Origin: Sphingomonas sp. LC-1
Lineage (GTDB): Bacteria; Pseudomonadota; Alphaproteobacteria; Sphingomonadales; Sphingomonadaceae
NCBI RefSeq assembly: GCF_025371035.1
Contig: NZ_JANZXB010000007.1
Coordinates: forward strand, 162,227-226,226
Direction: 5' to 3'
DNA: 64,000 nucleotides
Part shown: one piece after another, positions 34,994-44,807 of the stretch
How positions within the stretch are numbered: the stretch's first letter is position 1
How the letters are laid out: the number at the start of each line of letters is the position of its first letter
The notes under the pieces: generated by a model
Told to the model about the DNA's origin: nothing
Databases searched by the model: none
What the model saw: the letters and a program-made list of their open reading frames with translations, nothing else
Program-made: the position numbers and the translations under genes

Positions 34994-35701
34994 TCAGCGG
35001 GGCGCCTTGGCGCCCTCGATCGCAGCCTGCGGATCGACCGAAGGCGCGCCCTTGGCGGGGGTGCCGGTATTGGCGATCGATCCTGTGTCGCCGCGCACGT
35101 CTTCCTCGACCCTGTTGACCGCCGCGTCGGCACCATTGGCCGGGGCCTCGCCCGCCGCTGGTTCCTTCGCGGCCGGGGCCGCGGGCAGCGGCAGGTTCGA
35201 TCCCTGCTGGTTGAGGTACAGGATCACGTTCGCCCGATCCTGCGGATTGGAAAGACCGGCAAAGGTCATCTTGGTGCCGGGGGCGAATTTGCGCGGAGAG
35301 GTCAGCCACGCGTTCATCTTGTCCCAGTCCCAATTGCCGCCGACCGCCTTCAGCGCGTCGGAGAAGGCGAAGCCTGCTTTGCCCTGCGCGATCGCCTCGC
35401 CCATGGTGGCATAGAGATTGGGGCCGATACCATTCGCGCCGCCCTGGTTGATCGTGTGGCAGGCGGCGCATTTCTTGAACACTTCCGCGCCCTTGGCTGC
35501 GTCCGCCGTGGGCAGGAGCGATGCGATCGGCACCTCTGCCGCGGCACCTCCGCCGCCTTCGGCTTCGACGCCCTCGATCGCATAGCCCATTTTCTCCGGC
35601 CGTTCGTCGTGGAAGATCATGCCGCCGACGATCGAAAGGCCCAGTGCCACGCCTGCCGCGCCCAGCACCCATCCCGCGATCGTATTGGTCTTTAGGTCCA
35701 T
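34994..35701 (-). CDS. membrane-anchored cytochrome c (CycM/c552 type)
   Basis: A 235-residue protein with an N-terminal membrane anchor ([24 protein letters not shown]), a CAACH haem site ([16 protein letters not shown]) and the axial Met region ([10 protein letters not shown]). This matches membrane cytochrome c552/CycM that can link bc1 to cytochrome oxidase. The C-terminal part is Ala/Pro rich with no obvious structure. The next gene downstream, nitronate monooxygenase, lies 4 bases away. Confidence 0.9.
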   Translation of the reverse strand: MDLKTNTIAGWVLGAAGVALGLSIVGGMIFHDERPEKMGYAIEGVEAEGGGGAAAEVPIASLLPTADAAKGAEVFKKCAACHTINQGGANGIGPNLYATMGEAIAQGKAGFAFSDALKAVGGNWDWDKMNAWLTSPRKFAPGTKMTFAGLSNPQDRANVILYLNQQGSNLPLPAAPAAKEPAAGEAPANGADAAVNRVEEDVRGDTGSIANTGTPAKGAPSVDPQAAIEGAKAPR

Positions 35702-35829
35702 CGCTTTTCGCTGCCCCGCCAATATCTCTCCTGAACGCGGACCTTAGGTGCGGCTTTCGCGGACGGCAAGTTTTGCTTCTGGGCTTGCCGTCTTGATCGC
35801 ATGCCGCCCCGCCTCTAGGCCGCTGGCCC

Positions 35830-36720
35830 ATGGAAAACTACGCCGCCCCCGCCCGCCCGATCGTCGAGGCGATGACGAACGCCGCGCTGGCCGAGCCGCA
35901 ACGCGCCGTCGCCTTTCAGGGTGCACCCGGCGCGAACAGCCATGTCGCCGCGATCGAGGCCTATCCGGACGGATTGCCGCTGCCCTGTTTCGACTTCGCC
36001 GACGCACTGGATGCGGTGAAGAGCGGCAAGGCGGACCGCGCGATCATCCCGATCGAAAATTCGCTGCACGGGCGGGTGGCGGACATCCACTTCCTGCTGC
36101 CCGAATCCGGGCTGGCGATCGTCGGCGAGCATTTCCTGTCGATCCGCCATGCGCTGATGGCGACGGGCTCGCGCGACGGACTGGTCGAGGCGATGAGCCA
36201 TCCGCAGGCGCTGGGCCAATGCCGCCACTGGCTGCGGGCGCATGGCATCCGCCCCATCGCCTATGCCGATACGGCGGGCGCGGCGGCGCGGGTGGCGGAG
36301 ATGGGCGACCCGTGCGTCGCCGCCCTCGCCCCGCCAAGCGCCGCCAAGCTCTATGGGCTGAACCTGCTGGCCGAGGATGTTTCGGACGGCGAGCGCAACA
36401 TGACCCGCTTCGTCGCGCTGGCGCGGGGCAGCCAGCCGCCGGTCGGCGAAGGGCCGTGGATGACCAGCCTGATCTTCGAGGTGAAGAACATCCCCGCCGC
36501 GCTTTACAAGGCGCTGGGCGGCTTCGCGACCAACGGCGTCAACATGACCAAGCTGGAAAGCTATCAGCGCGGGGGAAGCTTCGCGGCGACCGAATTCTAT
36601 TGCGACGTCGTAGGCAAGCCCGGCGAACTCGCCTTCGACCGTGCGATCGAGGAACTGGGGTTCCACAGCAAATGGGTGCGGATACTCGGCACCTACGCCC
36701 AGGCGCGGCAGCGGGGATGA
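35830..36720 (+). CDS. pheA: prephenate dehydratase
   Basis: PheA converts prephenate to phenylpyruvate in phenylalanine synthesis. The 296-residue monofunctional enzyme has RAVAFQGAPGANSH, IPIENSLHGRVAD, the catalytic ERNMTRF motif and a C-terminal ACT domain with TKLESYQRGGSF..TEFYCDV. The usual ESRP of the allosteric site is ESYQ here, which is common in alphaproteobacteria. The cytochrome gene is divergent upstream. Confidence 0.97.
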   Translation: MENYAAPARPIVEAMTNAALAEPQRAVAFQGAPGANSHVAAIEAYPDGLPLPCFDFADALDAVKSGKADRAIIPIENSLHGRVADIHFLLPESGLAIVGEHFLSIRHALMATGSRDGLVEAMSHPQALGQCRHWLRAHGIRPIAYADTAGAAARVAEMGDPCVAALAPPSAAKLYGLNLLAEDVSDGERNMTRFVALARGSQPPVGEGPWMTSLIFEVKNIPAALYKALGGFATNGVNMTKLESYQRGGSFAATEFYCDVVGKPGELAFDRAIEELGFHSKWVRILGTYAQARQRG

Positions 36721-36723
36721 TAT

Positions 36724-36845
36724 CCTCCCCGGCACGGGGAGGTGTGAGGCCGCAGGCCTGACGGAGGGGGGCTTCCACAAAGGACGTCCCCTGACGTACG
36801 CGCCCTCCACCAGCTTCGCTGGTCCCCCTCCCCGTACCGGGGAGG
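36724..36845. repeat. composite intergenic palindrome, family A copy 2
   Basis: The modules CCTCCCC..GGGGAGG, CAGGCCTGACGGAGGG and CCTCCACCAGCTTCGCTGG run in the opposite order to copy 1 at 4706. The repeat fills the whole gap between pheA and nudC and ends one base before the nudC stop. Since the two genes converge, its stems could act as a bidirectional terminator. Confidence 0.85.
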
Positions 36846-36846
36846 C

Positions 36847-37698
36847 TTACTGTGCCCAGGCCTCCAACAATGTATGCGCGATCGCATAGGCGGGCGGCAC
36901 GCCGAAGCGCGACGAATCCCCGGCCAGCGCCGCGCGAACCTCATCGCGTGGAACCCAGATCGCATCCTCCAGCTCGGTCGTGTCGATGGTCAGGCGGTCA
37001 TCCACCGCCGTCGCGACGCAGGCGATCATCAGCGACGAAGGAAAGGGCCAGGGCTGGCTGGCGATGTAGCGGACATTCTCCACCCGTACGCCCGCTTCCT
37101 CGAAGAATTCGCGCGCGACCGCTTCCTCGATCGATTCCCCCGGCTCCAGAAAACCCGCGAGCGCCGAATAGCGCCCGGGTGGGAAGGCAGGCTGCCGCCC
37201 CAGCAAGGCGCGCCCCTGATGCTCGGCGATCATGATGACGACCGGATCGACGCGCGGGAAATGCTCGGTGCCGCAAGTCGGACACCGCCGCCCCCAGCCG
37301 GCCCGGAACGGCTCGGTCGCCGCGCCGCACCGCGCGCAAAAACGATGCCGCGCATGCCAGTCGATCACCGAGCGCGCCGCCGCATAGGTCGCCGCCTCCC
37401 CCGCCTCCAGCATGTGAAGCGCGGCGATCATCTCGAACGAGCGGCCCACCGCCGGTTCCGGCGACAGCCGCGCGAAATGCGGTACCCCATCCTCGATGCC
37501 CAACAGGACATGGTCCTCGGGCTGCGCTTCGGGGGCGACGCGGGTCCATGCCAGCCGCCCGTCCGCCATCTCGGGCTGATAGCCGTCGAGGATCAGCAAC
37601 CGCGCCACCGGGTCGGACAGCGCGGCCGCAAAGCCTTCGGAATCATGGCGCAGCGGATCGGCACGATCGAGCCGCCCGCCGGTAAAGCCGATCGTCAC
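36847..37698 (-). CDS. nudC: NAD(H) diphosphatase / decapping enzyme NudC
   Basis: NudC hydrolyses NADH and removes NAD caps from RNA. The 283-residue protein has the four-Cys zinc site (RFCARCGAATEP and RRCPTCG), the NUDIX box GFLEPGESIEEAVAREFFEE and the NudC-specific SQPWPFPSSLM. Its start overlaps the stop of the serine hydrolase (ATGA), so it is the last gene of the mutY operon. Confidence 0.95.
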   Translation of the reverse strand: MTIGFTGGRLDRADPLRHDSEGFAAALSDPVARLLILDGYQPEMADGRLAWTRVAPEAQPEDHVLLGIEDGVPHFARLSPEPAVGRSFEMIAALHMLEAGEAATYAAARSVIDWHARHRFCARCGAATEPFRAGWGRRCPTCGTEHFPRVDPVVIMIAEHQGRALLGRQPAFPPGRYSALAGFLEPGESIEEAVAREFFEEAGVRVENVRYIASQPWPFPSSLMIACVATAVDDRLTIDTTELEDAIWVPRDEVRAALAGDSSRFGVPPAYAIAHTLLEAWAQ

Positions 37699-39017
37699 GG
37701 ACGCGCCCTTCCCAGATCCTGATACAGGGCCCCCGCCACATCGCGGCGCAGCGGATATTTGTCGGCGGGGAAGTAATTGACCATGATCGTCCCGCGCATA
37801 TGCCGCGTCGGATCGACATAGGCCACCGTGCCCGCCGCCCCGCCCCAGCCATAGGTGCCCTTGCCCGGTCCGCCCGGCGTGTCGGCCAGCGTCACCGATC
37901 CGCCCGCGCCGTAACCCATCGCCGCCGTCCCCGCCGCGCCGCCCGTCGTTCCTGCGACGCCGCCGAAGGTGACGCCCGGGGGCAACAGGTTCGACATGGC
38001 GAGCCGCACCGTCTCCGGCTTCATCACGCGGACGCCGTCGACCTGCCCCTCATTCTGAAGCATCTGGAGAAACCGGTCATAATCACGCGCCGACATGACC
38101 AGCCCCGCGCCGCCATAAGGAAAGCTGGGCGGCTGGCGAAAGACCGACGTCGCCGCCGGATCGACCGGCACGATCGTATCGCCCAGAAAAGTATAGTTGC
38201 TGACCAGCCGGTTCGCCACCGATGCAGGCACCTGCCAATAGCTGGACGTCATCTTCAGCGGCGCGAACAGCCGGGTCTGGACGAACCGCTCGAACGGCAT
38301 GCCCGACACTTTCTCGACCACCGCCGCCAGGATGTCGAGGCTCATGGAATAGCTCCATTGCGTCCCCGGCTCGGCGACTAGCGGTACGGTGGCGGCGCGC
38401 TCGGCGAATTGCTGGAGCGTGGCGGGGCGGGTCGGACGGACCTTGGCCTCGACCTGTGCATTCGCCGCAAAGGGCATCAGCCCCAACCGCTCATATTCCT
38501 GGAGCAGCGGCCCCTTGGCATTGAAGCCATAGCCCAACCCGGCGGTATGGGTCAGCAGCTCGCGGATGGTGATCGGCTTGGTCGCCGGGCGACTGTCGAG
38601 CGAAGCCTGCGGATTGGTCAGCACCCGCATCTGCTTATAGGCCGGATAGATGTCGGACAGCGGCTGATCGAGCGATAGCTTGCCCTCCTCGATCAGGATC
38701 ATCGCGGCCATGGCGGTGATCGGCTTGGTCATCGAATAGACGCGCCAGAGGCTGTCGGGGGTGACGGCCGGCGCGTTCGGCTCGATACCCGTCCGCCCGG
38801 CGGACACGAACACCGGCGGCTGGCCCTGGATCCCGATCGCGGCGACGATGCCCGGCATCTTGCCTGTGCGGACATAGCTGTCGAACAACGCCTGGGTCGC
38901 GGGCAGCGGGACGGCGGTTCGTGCCTGGGGTCGGCTTTGCGGCGCGACCTGCGCCGGGGCGGTGGCACTCAGCAGGGTCAGCATCACCCCGCCCGTCATC
39001 ATCACATGGCGCATCAT
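37695..39017 (-). CDS. class C beta-lactamase-like serine hydrolase
   Basis: The ~440-residue protein has a signal peptide (MTGGVMLTLLSATAPA), the nucleophile SMTK in WRVYSMTKPITAM, the helper Tyr motif YSM in QWSYSMSLD, ITIRELLTHTAGLGYG and a C-terminal GWGGAAGT, the set of the serine beta-lactamase/esterase EstB-type family. Whether it cleaves beta-lactams or other esters is open. ATG 39017 (or 39014) begins 5 bases after mutY ends. It overlaps nudC by 4 bases. There is no ampR-like regulator nearby. Confidence 0.88.
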   Translation of the reverse strand: MMRHVMMTGGVMLTLLSATAPAQVAPQSRPQARTAVPLPATQALFDSYVRTGKMPGIVAAIGIQGQPPVFVSAGRTGIEPNAPAVTPDSLWRVYSMTKPITAMAAMILIEEGKLSLDQPLSDIYPAYKQMRVLTNPQASLDSRPATKPITIRELLTHTAGLGYGFNAKGPLLQEYERLGLMPFAANAQVEAKVRPTRPATLQQFAERAATVPLVAEPGTQWSYSMSLDILAAVVEKVSGMPFERFVQTRLFAPLKMTSSYWQVPASVANRLVSNYTFLGDTIVPVDPAATSVFRQPPSFPYGGAGLVMSARDYDRFLQMLQNEGQVDGVRVMKPETVRLAMSNLLPPGVTFGGVAGTTGGAAGTAAMGYGAGGSVTLADTPGGPGKGTYGWGGAAGTVAYVDPTRHMRGTIMVNYFPADKYPLRRDVAGALYQDLGRARP

Positions 39018-39022
39018 CGGCT

Positions 39023-40072
39023 TCAGGCCCCTTTCAATCGATCGGCTGCTCGCGCGAACAGCGTGGGCAGGCCGGCGGTTCCCAATTCGGCGATCGGCCA
39101 CCATTCGCCCGCCGCCGAATCATCCGGTTCGCCCTCGCTCTTGGCGAGCGCCAATTCCAGCTCGAAATGGGTGAAGCCGTGGACCACCGTCTCGTTCAGC
39201 ATGGTCCACGGCCCCCCGCCCGGCGCATCCACCAGTCCGGGGCGGTCATCCTCCCATGGCCCGGTGGGCAGCGCGCGCATACCGCCCAGCATCCCCTTGT
39301 CCGGGCGGCGGACCAGCCAGACCCGCCCCTCGCGCTCGATCCAGAAGACGGTCCCGTGGCGATAAGGGCGCTTCTTCTTCGGCGCCTTGGCGGGCAACGT
39401 CTCGGCAATTCCCTCCGCCCGCGCCTGGCAATCCATGGCGATCGGGCAGAGCAGGCATTGCGGCTTCTTCACCGTGCAGATCGACGAACCCAGATCCATC
39501 ATGGCCTGCGCGAAATCGCCCGCGCGCATGTCCGGGGTGATGCGGTCGGTCGCCTCGCGGATCGCTGGGCGTGCGGCGGGCAGCGGGGTTCGGATGGCGA
39601 ACAGCCGGGCGACGACGCGCTCGACATTGGCGTCGACCACCACCGCGCGCTCGCCGAACGCGATCGCCGCCACCGCCGCCGCCGTATAGGCCCCCAGTCC
39701 CGGCAATGCGCGAAGCGCCGCCTCGCTCGCGGGGAAGCGGCCGCCATGCTCGGCCACCACCGCCCGCGCCGCCTTCACCAGATTGCGCGCGCGCGCATAG
39801 TAACCCAGCCCCGCCCAGGCGGCCATGATGTCCTCGTCCGACGCCGCCGCCAGGCTCGCGACATCGGGCCAGCGCTGCGTCCAGGCGATGAAGCGGGGCG
39901 TGACCGCCGCCACCGTCGTCTGCTGCAGCATGACCTCGGACAGCCAGACACGGTAGGGATCGGGCGTCTCCCCCGGACGGCTGCGCCAGGGCAGGTCGCG
40001 GGCATGCCGGTCGTACCAGGCGAGCAACCGGGCGGCGGGCGTATCGGATGATGATGAATGCTTGGCGTCCAC
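39023..40072 (-). CDS. mutY: A/G-specific adenine glycosylase
   Basis: MutY removes adenine opposite 8-oxoguanine. The 349-residue protein has WYDRHARDLPWR, the HhH LPGLGAYTAAAVAAIAFGE with the catalytic Asp in VVDANVERV, and the iron-sulfur loop C-x6-C-x2-C-x5-C (CTVKKPQCLLCPIAMDC). The C-terminal NUDIX-like domain that senses 8-oxoguanine follows. It is the first gene of a three-gene minus-strand operon and diverges from dciA. Confidence 0.97.
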   Translation of the reverse strand: MDAKHSSSSDTPAARLLAWYDRHARDLPWRSRPGETPDPYRVWLSEVMLQQTTVAAVTPRFIAWTQRWPDVASLAAASDEDIMAAWAGLGYYARARNLVKAARAVVAEHGGRFPASEAALRALPGLGAYTAAAVAAIAFGERAVVVDANVERVVARLFAIRTPLPAARPAIREATDRITPDMRAGDFAQAMMDLGSSICTVKKPQCLLCPIAMDCQARAEGIAETLPAKAPKKKRPYRHGTVFWIEREGRVWLVRRPDKGMLGGMRALPTGPWEDDRPGLVDAPGGGPWTMLNETVVHGFTHFELELALAKSEGEPDDSAAGEWWPIAELGTAGLPTLFARAADRLKGA

Positions 40073-40098
40073 CCGCCCGCTATGGCATGGAGCGCGAC

Positions 40099-40614
40099 AT
40101 GAGCAAGCGCGTCCGCGCCCCCCAGGAGCCGCCCCCCCGATCGAATCGCCCCCGTGCGGTATCCGAACTGCTGCCCGCGATCGGCGGTGCGGCCTTTCGC
40201 CGCTTCGGCTTCGTCCAAAGCGCGATCGTCAGCCGTTGGCCCGATATCGTCGGCCCGCGCCTGTCGACCGCCAGTGCGCCCGAATCGATTCGCTTTCCGC
40301 AGGGCGAGAAACAGAATGGCGTGCTTACCCTAGTGGTGCGCGGGGCCCATGCGCCGATGATGCAGCATATCGCCCCCGAGATCATCGAGCGGGTGAATCG
40401 CTTCTTCGGCTATCCGGCGGTCGCGCGATTGCAGATACGGCAGGGCGAATTGCCGATGGCCGCCCCCCGCCGCGCCGCACCGCCCAAGCCCCAGCCGATT
40501 CCGCCGGAGATGGGCGACGGGCTGCGCCAGATCGCGGATCCGGAGCTTCGCGCCGTGCTCGAATCGCTTGCCGCGGGCGTCGCTGCGACGCGCGGCCTTC
40601 CCAAGGTGTCGTGA
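40099..40614 (+). CDS. dciA: DUF721/DciA-family replicative helicase loader
   Basis: DciA is the ancestral DnaB loader in bacteria without DnaC. The ~171-residue protein contains RAVSELLPAIGGAAFRRFG, IVSRWPDIVGPRLS and LTLVVRGAHAPMMQHIAPEIIERVNRFFG, the KH-like DUF721 core, followed by a Pro-rich tail. ATG 40099 is preceded by GGAGCG at correct spacing, while ATGs at 40048 and 40087 are less supported. Its stop overlaps the start of the next gene (TGATG). Confidence 0.88.
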   Translation: MSKRVRAPQEPPPRSNRPRAVSELLPAIGGAAFRRFGFVQSAIVSRWPDIVGPRLSTASAPESIRFPQGEKQNGVLTLVVRGAHAPMMQHIAPEIIERVNRFFGYPAVARLQIRQGELPMAAPRRAAPPKPQPIPPEMGDGLRQIADPELRAVLESLAAGVAATRGLPKVS

Positions 40615-41309
40615 TGCGTCTCTTCCTGTCGCTGGCCGCGCTCGGCCTCACGCTCTCCGCCGCCGGGGCCGCCGATGCCGCGCAGGCGCGAGCCAGGACC
40701 GACTGGACGACCCACATCACCCAGACGCCAGCGGGTGCCTATGTCATCGGAAATCCGGCCGCGCGGGTGAAGCTGGTCGAATATGTCAGCTACACCTGCC
40801 CGCACTGCGCCGATTTCACCGTCAAATCCGCCCCCATTCTCAAGGGGCAGATGGTCCGGTCGGGATCGACCAGCATCGAGCTTCGCCATTATATCCGCGA
40901 CCGTCTGGACCTCGCCGCCGCGCTGATCGCGCGTTGCGTGGGCGCGCCGAAGTTCGCCGGGCTGACCGACACGATCTTCGCGCAGCAGCGGGACTGGCTG
41001 AAGCGCGGCATGGAATTCGATCAGGCCAACGCCCAGCGCATCGGCGCCTATCCGCCCGCCGCGCAGATGCGTGCAGAGGCAGACGGCTCCGGCCTGACCG
41101 CGATCGGCAAGAATGCGGGGCTCAGCGATGCGCAGATCACGACCTGCCTGTCGGACCGCGCCGCCACCGACCGCGTGATCGCGCTGACCACCTCCGCGCC
41201 CGATACGATCGAGGGCACGCCCGGCTTCTTCATCAACGGCAAGCAGGCGATGGGCGTCTTCACCTGGGAAAAGCTGCTGCCGCTGTTGCGCGCGGCGGGC
41301 GCCCGCTAA
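40614..41309 (+). CDS. DsbA-family thiol-disulfide protein with CPHC site
   Basis: The 231-residue protein has a signal peptide (SLAALGLTLSAAGAADAA) and the thioredoxin-like active site SYTCPHCADF, identical to the CPHC of DsbA. The inserted helical domain and cis-Pro loop (GTPGFFINGK) are present. It probably forms or reduces disulfides in the periplasm. Start overlaps the dciA stop, and a second DsbA-like gene begins 22 bases downstream. Confidence 0.92.
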   Translation: MRLFLSLAALGLTLSAAGAADAAQARARTDWTTHITQTPAGAYVIGNPAARVKLVEYVSYTCPHCADFTVKSAPILKGQMVRSGSTSIELRHYIRDRLDLAAALIARCVGAPKFAGLTDTIFAQQRDWLKRGMEFDQANAQRIGAYPPAAQMRAEADGSGLTAIGKNAGLSDAQITTCLSDRAATDRVIALTTSAPDTIEGTPGFFINGKQAMGVFTWEKLLPLLRAAGAR

Positions 41310-41331
41310 TTTCTTCTTTTCCTCGGAGCAT

Positions 41332-42078
41332 ATGTCGATGAAGTCTCGTCTTCTCCTTCTCGCCCTTCCGCTCGCGCTGGCCGCCTGCGGCGGTGGCAAT
41401 GGCGATGCCAACAGCACGGCCCCCGCCGCCTCGCCGCTGCCCGCCATCGCGGCCCCCGCGGGCAAGGACTGGACCCAGGTCGTCAGCAAGACCGCCGAGG
41501 GCTATGTGATGGGCAATCCCGATGCGCCCATCAAGCTGGTCGAATATGGCTCGCGCCTGTGCCCGGCCTGCGGCGCCTTCGCGCGCGAGGGTTATGAGCC
41601 GCTGACCAACACCTATGTCAAATCGGGCAAGGTAAGCTGGGAATTCCGCGAGTTCCTGATCCACGGCGCGCCCGACCTGCCGCCCGCGCTGCTCGGCATC
41701 TGCGCGGGCGAGGCGACCTTCTTCCCGGTGTTGGAGCAGATGTACCAGTCGCAGCAGGGCTTCAATGACAAGCTGCAGGCGATGTCGCCCGCGGTGCAGC
41801 AGCAGCTCCAGAACGCCAAGCCGGTCGACGTCATCAAGGCGCTGGCCGATCAGATGGACCTGATCAACTTCGTCAAGCAGCGCGGCATTCCCGAAGCCAA
41901 GGCGCGCCAGTGCCTGAGCGACATGACGCAGATCGACCGGCTGACCAAGCAGACCCAGGATCGCGGCGCCGACGGCACGGTGACCGGCACCCCGACCTTC
42001 CTGCTGAACGGCAAGCCTCTCAAGGGCGCGATCAGTTGGTCGGACGTGCAGGCGGCGCTGAAGAACGCTGGCGCGTAA
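41332..42078 (+). CDS. DsbA-family lipoprotein with CPAC site
   Basis: The 248-residue protein has a lipoprotein signal ending LALAAC and the active site SRLCPACGAF (CPAC), then the helical insertion and the cis-Pro loop (GTPTFLLNGK). Membrane tethering and the different dipeptide between the cysteines suggest a role distinct from its CPHC neighbour. The two share VMGNPDAPIKLVEY/VIGNPAARVKLVEY, so they are paralogues. A terminator follows. Confidence 0.92.
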   Translation: MSMKSRLLLLALPLALAACGGGNGDANSTAPAASPLPAIAAPAGKDWTQVVSKTAEGYVMGNPDAPIKLVEYGSRLCPACGAFAREGYEPLTNTYVKSGKVSWEFREFLIHGAPDLPPALLGICAGEATFFPVLEQMYQSQQGFNDKLQAMSPAVQQQLQNAKPVDVIKALADQMDLINFVKQRGIPEAKARQCLSDMTQIDRLTKQTQDRGADGTVTGTPTFLLNGKPLKGAISWSDVQAALKNAGA

Positions 42079-42104
42079 GCGGCACGGCTTTCGGGTCAAA
42101 GGAA

Positions 42105-42139
42105 AGGCGGTCGGGCGAAGGTCCGGCCGCCTTTTTTTG
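42105..42139 (+). terminator. Rho-independent terminator of dciA-dsb genes
   Basis: AGGCGGTCGGG and TCCGGCCGCCT form a mostly paired stem and are followed by TTTTTTT. It lies 27 bases after the last stop of the operon. Confidence 0.85.
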
Positions 42140-42161
42140 TTTTTCCACCAGACGAGGACCA

Positions 42162-42312
42162 CCCCGGCGAAGGCCGGGGGCCAGTTGCGTTACGTTCGGG
42201 GGAACGTCGGACGTCGCGTGGGAGGCTTATTCACACCCTTCGACAGCCCACTCTCGGCATTGCGTAACGCGCCATCAACCGAACCGCTACTGGACCCCGG
42301 CCTTCGCCGGGG
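42162..42312. repeat. family C paired palindrome, copy 2
   Basis: CCCCGGCGAAGGCCGGGG at 42162 and its inverted counterpart CCCCGGCCTTCGCCGGGG at 42295 bracket about 115 bases. The interior shares GTGGGAGGC and GACCCC-side borders with copy 1 at 31533. This is part of the 518-base gene-free gap before groEL. Confidence 0.8.
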
Positions 42313-42378
42313 TGGCATAAACAGTCATGGTCACGCCATTCGCCTCACGTCCATGGAATGGCCATTCTCATCCCACCC

Positions 42379-42468
42379 TGTTCGCACCGAGCGAAGCCGA
42401 AGTGCATGCCCCGCCTGCAACCCCGAGCGAGTCCCGTGGCCTTCGACTTCGCTCAGGCTGAATGGGGG
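42379..42468. repeat. family B intergenic repeat
   Basis: TTCGCACCGAGCGAAGCCGAAG at the left and GCCTTCGACTTCGCTCAGGCTGAATGGG at the right form the usual inverted ends with about 40 bases between them. Second element of the gap between the dsb operon and groEL. Confidence 0.8.
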
Positions 42469-42486
42469 TGGCGTGCAGGGCGCATA

Positions 42487-42525
42487 GAAAAGGGCCCGGG
42501 GATCGCTCCCCAGGCCCTTTCTTTT
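42487..42525 (-). terminator. terminator of groES-groEL
   Basis: AAAGGGCCCGGGGA and TCCCCAGGCCCTTT pair closely and, read on the minus strand, run into TTTTC. It lies about 70 bases beyond the groEL stop. Confidence 0.8.
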
Positions 42526-42596
42526 GGCTGTGCCGCAAGGACAGGCCGGTCCGGTCCCCGGCGAGGCGAAGCCCCGCCGGTTCGCGGAAACCCGAC

Positions 42597-44267
<1,671 letters not shown>

Positions 44268-44293
44268 TCAGAAAAACGGGAGAAGGATCAGGC

Positions 44294-44587
44294 TCAGCCG
44301 ATGATGCCGAGAATGTCCGATTCCTTCATGATCAGCAGGTCTTCGCCATCGACCTTCACCTCAGTGCCCGACCACTTGCCGAACAGGATGCGGTCGCCGG
44401 CCTTGACGTCCAGCGGCGTGACCTTGCCGTCATCGGCCTTCGCGCCCGAACCGGCGGCGACGACTTCGCCCTCCTGGGGCTTTTCCTTGGCGGTGTCGGG
44501 GATGATGATCCCGCCAGCCGTCTTTTCCTCGGCCTCGACGCGACGGACGAGAACGCGGTCGTGCAACGGACGAAAGTTCATTGCCAT
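44294..44587 (-). CDS. groS: co-chaperonin GroES
   Basis: A 97-residue GroES with [25 protein letters not shown] (split as [14 protein letters not shown] and [12 protein letters not shown]), the mobile loop, and the ending ESDILGIIG. It caps the GroEL cage. An AAAGGGA ribosome site precedes the ATG, and the CIRCE operator lies 31 bases upstream of the start. Confidence 0.99.
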   Translation of the reverse strand: MAMNFRPLHDRVLVRRVEAEEKTAGGIIIPDTAKEKPQEGEVVAAGSGAKADDGKVTPLDVKAGDRILFGKWSGTEVKVDGEDLLIMKESDILGIIG

Positions 44588-44617
44588 GTCCCTTTAATCT
44601 GGCTTGTTACACTTTTC

Positions 44618-44642
44618 TGGCACTCGCCGGGTGGGAGTGCCA
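44618..44642 (-). promoter_or_regulatory. CIRCE operator for HrcA upstream of groES
   Basis: TGGCACTC, nine bases, GAGTGCCA is a perfect inverted repeat of the CIRCE form (consensus TTAGCACTC-N9-GAGTGCTAA with one substitution in each arm). HrcA would bind it to repress groESL until heat shock. Confidence 0.9.
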
Positions 44643-44807
44643 ACGCCCCGGATATGTGAACGCCGGTTCAGCCCGTCAACGACCCCGAACAAAAAATTTC
44701 GACGGACCGCCCCGAATGCGGGAACAAAATCCTGGCCGAGGTGCGCCTGTATTGGCCTCACAATACGGGCCATTGCCCCGTTATCGCGGCTGGGCTAGCC
44801 ATGGGGG

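Noticed and set aside
40062-40613. Long N-terminal extension of the first DsbA-like protein
   Set aside because: The same frame is open through dciA but without protein features. The signal peptide starts at 40614, overlapping the dciA stop.
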